Source of the DNA: an uncultured Desulfobacca sp.
GTDB lineage: Bacteria; Desulfobacterota; Desulfobaccia; Desulfobaccales; Desulfobaccaceae
DNA length: 7,358 nucleotides
Assembly (NCBI GenBank): GCA_937958145.1
Contig: CALGOE010000151.1
Location: forward strand, 1 to 7,358
Direction of reading: 5' to 3'
How positions within the stretch are numbered: position 1 is the stretch's first letter; each line of letters opens with the position of its first letter. The notes below the pieces were generated by a model. It worked only from the letters and a program-made list of their open reading frames with translations, searched no databases and was not told where the DNA came from. Shown here in pieces: positions 5,266 to 7,358 of this stretch. Position numbers and translations under genes: made by a program.

Positions 5266-6090
5266 TTAATTTTCCCGCAACAATTGCTGCACCCGATGCA
5301 CGTGGGCCAGCAGACCGGGCTGCAACACGTCCAGAAGCACCATCTCCACGCCGGCCCCGGCCAGGAGCCCCAGACAGGTCGCCTCCAATTCCACGGGGAA
5401 AAGCTGCCGCCGGCCGCTGCGCAGGTTGGACAGGCCGATCATGGTCCGCACCGGGGTGCCAAACACCGCACCCGAGGCCAGCAGGCGGATGGTATTGATC
5501 GCAGCACTTGTTTGGTAGTAGACATCCGGCCAACTGAGGTTGGGCAGCACAGGGTCGACAATAAGATGAGCCTCCCCTACGCCGGCTGCCAAGGCCTCTT
5601 CCCGCAGGCGGTTGGCCAACGTCAATTTTTCTTCCAGGGTCGGTGCCGGCATGGAGCGCTCGTCCAACAGCAGCAGGACTAGATCGGTCTGGGCCTCGAC
5701 CGCCAGAGGTAAAAGTGCCGCCAGTTTGGCCGGCTCCAGGGTCAGGGCATTGAGAATAGGCGGCTGCCGGCAGACGGCCAGCCCCCGGGCCAGGACCCGA
5801 GGATTGGGGCTGTCCAGAATAAGGCGGGCGTGGCTCACCGCCTGGACCGCCTCCACCAGGAAGGCCATGCGATCTTCTTGCCGGGGCGTCAGATAGCCGG
5901 GATTGAGATCGATCAGATCAACCCCCGCCTGATCCAGTCGGCGGACCAGCTCTTGAATGGGGTGAGGCTGCAGCTCCTGCAGCGCCGCCGCCACCACCGG
6001 ATTGAGGGCGTTCAGATTATCGGCCGCAATGAACATCAGACGGGTTGGTGCCGCTCCTCTCACTTCCTGGGAGTATCCATACCTTATCAC
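5266..6090 (-). CDS. Pterin-binding (dihydropteroate synthase-like) protein resembling methyltetrahydrofolate:corrinoid methyltransferase
   Basis: This 274-aa TIM-barrel protein belongs to the pterin-binding superfamily that holds dihydropteroate synthase, the MetH folate domain, AcsE and MtrH. The features favour the methyltransferase branch: IAADNLNALN at residues 21-30, LIDLNPGY at 59-66, LILDSPNPRVL at 90-100 with Asn96, LIVDPVLPN at 176-184 with Asp179, and MIGLSNLRSG at 217-226 with Asn222. These match the Asp/Asn positions that hold the pterin in AcsE-type enzymes, and the dihydropteroate synthase GRPG and SRK-type motifs are not seen. A role in methyl transfer from methyl-tetrahydrofolate to a corrinoid protein is an inference; no corrinoid protein, CODH or ACS gene is nearby. 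The start is uncertain. The GTG at 6090 has no ribosome binding site, while an ATG at 6036 (residue 19) would place the barrel at the N-terminus, with GAGAGGAG 17 nt upstream. Confidence 0.8.
   Translation of the reverse strand: MIRYGYSQEVRGAAPTRLMFIAADNLNALNPVVAAALQELQPHPIQELVRRLDQAGVDLIDLNPGYLTPRQEDRMAFLVEAVQAVSHARLILDSPNPRVLARGLAVCRQPPILNALTLEPAKLAALLPLAVEAQTDLVLLLLDERSMPAPTLEEKLTLANRLREEALAAGVGEAHLIVDPVLPNLSWPDVYYQTSAAINTIRLLASGAVFGTPVRTMIGLSNLRSGRRQLFPVELEATCLGLLAGAGVEMVLLDVLQPGLLAHVHRVQQLLREN
6054..6061 (-). promoter_or_regulatory. Purine-rich site relevant to the pterin-binding protein start
   Basis: GAGAGGAG on the minus strand lies 17 nt before an in-frame ATG at 6036. That distance is too long for a normal ribosome binding site, but it is the only good Shine-Dalgarno match near this gene's 5' end. 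It leaves the start codon unresolved between 6090 (GTG) and 6036 (ATG). Confidence 0.3.
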
Positions 6091-6109
6091 GGCAGTCTGA
6101 TGTTGACAA
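6081..6109 (-). promoter_or_regulatory. Weak candidate promoter for the pterin-binding gene
   Basis: On the minus strand TTGTCA (6109-6104, 5 of 6 to the -35 consensus) is followed, after 17 bp, by TAAGGT (6086-6081, 3 of 6). If used, transcription would begin inside the first codons of the longest reading, and the ATG at 6036 would have to be the start. The -10 match is poor. Confidence 0.25.
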
Positions 6110-6118
6110 GAAAATCAG

Positions 6119-6148
6119 GCCGGCGCCTCCAAGCGCCAAGAGACCGGC
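6119..6148. repeat. Inverted repeats in the divergent intergenic region
   Basis: GGCGC (6122-6126) and GCGCC (6133-6137) form a 5-bp stem with a CTCCAA loop. GCCGG (6119-6123) and CCGGC (6144-6148) can pair around it, sharing two bases with the inner stem, so the two stems compete. This lies just upstream of the candidate promoter of the 6222 gene and could be an operator or simply GC-rich chance. Confidence 0.3.
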
Positions 6149-6151
6149 ACC

Positions 6152-6180
6152 TTGCCAGTCAATTCTTCCGTGCTTATTTT
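6152..6180 (+). promoter_or_regulatory. Candidate sigma-70-type promoter for the IPLPGTL-tailed protein gene
   Basis: TTGCCA (6152-6157, 5 of 6 to consensus) is separated by exactly 17 bp from TATTTT (6175-6180, 4 of 6). Transcription would start near 6187 and leave a leader of about 35 nt that contains the GGGAGGA ribosome binding site (6208-6214) of the gene at 6222. Confidence 0.5.
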
Positions 6181-6221
6181 ATCCCCACCAAAGTTGATCA
6201 TCAAAATGGGAGGAACCGGTA

Positions 6222-6839
6222 ATGAAACCAAGACTATTCATCGGCTGGTCAGCTCTGGCCGCTTTCGGGCTCATTGTCGCCCTGGCGCCGGCGGCCCAAG
6301 CCTTGCCGGCGGTGCAGGGGACCCTGGCCCTGCAGGTCGACAGTGCGACGCCGGGGGCTTTCGGGATCCAGCAGGCGGTCGGCCAGACCTTTACCGCGGC
6401 CTTGGCGGCCATATCCTGCGACGGGTCGGTTTTCCCCGCCGACGGCCGGGCCTGCGTCGAAGTGAAAACCTTTTTTCTCCGGATCGGCGATACTTCGTGG
6501 GATGAGACCATGACGCCGCCCAATCAACCACTTTTTTTCACCCTTCTCTTTGGCGACGGCAGCGTCAAAGGGCTGACCGGCGAAATAACCCCGTACAACC
6601 CGGCCCATCCAGATCTCTTTTTCTTTCCGCCGACTTCCCCCGGCACCTGGCAAGCCCATGATATCAGAACTATCCTTGATCCGGAAACCAATCGGGAAAT
6701 CCTCCTGGATCGGGGCACCATCATCGGTACCTATACCCCCAATCTGGCCGTGATCCCTCTGCCGGGCACGCTGAGTCTGATCGCTCTGGGGCTGACCCTG
6801 CTCCTGGTCCAGAAGGGGCCTTGGCAACGAAATCATTAA
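6222..6839 (+). CDS. Exported protein with PEP-CTERM/VPLP-like C-terminal sorting signal, 205 aa
   Basis: This is a secreted protein of unknown function. Residues 1-27 form a signal peptide (MKPRLFIGWS, hydrophobic core, likely cut after APAAQA). The mature part has a beta-rich composition with alternating hydrophobics (GTLALQVD, KTFFLRIGD, PLFFTLLFGDGS) and two cysteines, 66 and 78, that could form a disulfide. The C-terminus has the three-part layout of exosortase-type sorting tails: IPLPGTL at 178-184, a hydrophobic helix (SLIALGLTLLLV, 185-196) and a short tail with basic residues (QKGPWQRNH). The motif resembles the VPLP-type variants more than canonical VPEP, and the final basic cluster is weaker than usual. 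The start has a good GGGAGGA site 7 nt upstream. The DUF5661-like gene follows after 21 nt. No exosortase gene is in the window. It could alternatively be an ordinary single-pass anchored protein. Confidence 0.72.
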   Translation: MKPRLFIGWSALAAFGLIVALAPAAQALPAVQGTLALQVDSATPGAFGIQQAVGQTFTAALAAISCDGSVFPADGRACVEVKTFFLRIGDTSWDETMTPPNQPLFFTLLFGDGSVKGLTGEITPYNPAHPDLFFFPPTSPGTWQAHDIRTILDPETNREILLDRGTIIGTYTPNLAVIPLPGTLSLIALGLTLLLVQKGPWQRNH

Positions 6840-6860
6840 GAAGACGAGGAATTCTGCTCC

Positions 6861-7301
6861 ATGCACCTGCCTGATTACATCTCTGCGGCCGAAGTTCAGC
6901 GGGTCTGCCGGGAACTGGGACTGCGGGACTGGACCCAACTCCCTGAGCCACCGGCGGTGACCGAAGAAGAGGCCCAAAAAATCCTCAAGGTGGTAAACGT
7001 GGAGGGCATGGCCATCCCCCTCCGGGACTTTATTGTCGGCTTGGAAGTGGAACTGGAGCACGGCACCCGCTTCAAGGACGCCAACGTCACCAACAACCAC
7101 CCCATCCTCACCGGCAAGATCGTCCTGGCCCACCTCAAGGAGACCATGGACTATTACCTCCGCCTGGAAGTGGCAGAGCTGGAGGGCGATCTGCTGCATG
7201 CCATGGCCGCCGGCAATCTCGACAAAGCGGCCCGCAAATATAAAGCCCTGCTCCAGGCCCGCCGGGAGTTGGCCGCGGCCGAAGCCAAACTTTTGGCCTA
7301 A
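6861..7301 (+). CDS. DUF5661-like protein, 146 aa, function unknown
   Basis: This small soluble protein has no signal peptide or membrane segment. The core at residues 56-104 matches my memory of the DUF5661 family pattern: DFIVGLEVELEHG (56-68), then ANVTNNHPILTG (74-85), KIVLAHLKE (86-94) and DYYLRLEVAELE (97-108). The conserved His67, His80 and His91, together with the acidic residues of ELEHG, could form a metal or ligand site; this is inference. The C-terminal third is a charged, Ala-rich helix (EGDLLHAMAAGNLDKAARKYKALLQARRELAAAEA) likely to form a coiled coil or helical hairpin. GAGGA lies 10 nt upstream of the ATG. The gene follows the IPLPGTL-tailed protein by 21 nt and is probably on the same message, although the two products would act in different compartments. 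The biochemical role is unknown. Confidence 0.8.
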   Translation: MHLPDYISAAEVQRVCRELGLRDWTQLPEPPAVTEEEAQKILKVVNVEGMAIPLRDFIVGLEVELEHGTRFKDANVTNNHPILTGKIVLAHLKETMDYYLRLEVAELEGDLLHAMAAGNLDKAARKYKALLQARRELAAAEAKLLA

Positions 7302-7326
7302 AGTTCAGATTAGCCAAACTCAAGAA

Positions 7327-7339
7327 TGGCCTTGGGCCA
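7327..7339 (+). terminator. Possible short terminator-like hairpin after the DUF5661-like gene
   Basis: TGGCC-TTG-GGCCA forms a 5-bp GC-rich stem with a 3-nt loop, 25 nt after the stop. It is followed by GGGGTTTC rather than a real T-run, so the support is weak. The window ends 19 nt later. Confidence 0.22.
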
Positions 7340-7358
7340 GGGGTTTCAGAGAGGCGCA

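Noticed and set aside
6103..6108. Perfect TTGACA on the plus strand as a -35 box
   Set aside because: The position 17 bp downstream (CCTCCA) is GC-rich and no -10-like sequence lies at any usual spacing. The TTGCCA/TATTTT pair closer to the gene is better.
5185..6222. Plus-strand readings (5185-5682, 5612-5896, 5830-6222) opposite the pterin-binding gene
   Set aside because: They are antisense shadows with no domain or good ribosome binding site, in mutually overlapping frames.
6249..7199. A 316-aa minus-strand reading spanning the two rightmost plus-strand genes
   Set aside because: It is longer than either real gene but lacks any motif. The opposite strand shows a signal peptide, sorting-like tail, ribosome binding sites and the DUF5661-like core.

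Overview
This is 7.36 kb of GC-rich, gene-dense bacterial chromosome. The gene set suggests an anaerobic or microaerophilic Desulfobacterota (deltaproteobacterial) lineage, possibly close to Desulfobacca or Syntrophobacter. It includes a small seven-cysteine rubredoxin-like protein, a pterin-binding methyltransferase-like protein of the AcsE/MtrH superfamily, a Tim44-like membrane protein starting with an AGGGRSSGFRGSRS motif, the TIGR04282/TIGR04283 transferase pair and a DUF5661-type protein. This placement is inferred from gene content; there is no rRNA or other phylogenetic marker beyond tyrS.

Layout. Positions 1-191 are non-coding and hold three copies of an 18-bp palindromic repeat and a C-rich tract. 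A rubredoxin-like gene (371-192, minus) is divergent from a two-gene plus-strand operon (493-1891) encoding two different sugar-transferase-fold proteins. That operon ends at a clear hairpin (1907-1925). It converges on a minus-strand series read from 6090 down to 2020: pterin-binding protein, nitroreductase-family flavoprotein, tyrosyl-tRNA synthetase, Tim44-domain protein. The nitroreductase and tyrS genes are 34 nt apart and probably co-transcribed. The gaps on either side of that pair are 183 and 209 nt, so the outer two genes are more likely separate units. The 183-nt gap holds a degenerate AGTGGTC heptad repeat. From 6222 two plus-strand genes run to near the window end: an exported protein with a C-terminal IPLPGTL sorting-signal-like tripartite tail, then a cytoplasmic DUF5661-like protein.

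Most of the window is ordinary core or accessory gene content. The two transferases are the one real functional pair. Their families are named for their association with radical-SAM/selenodomain (ArsS-like) proteins, and no such partner is visible here. I see no phage, transposase, toxin-antitoxin, defence system, tRNA, rRNA or CRISPR array. The items most worth a second look are the palindrome array, the methyltransferase-like (not synthase-like) active site of the pterin-binding protein, the exported IPLPGTL-tailed protein, and the extra C-terminal cysteine set of the rubredoxin-like protein.
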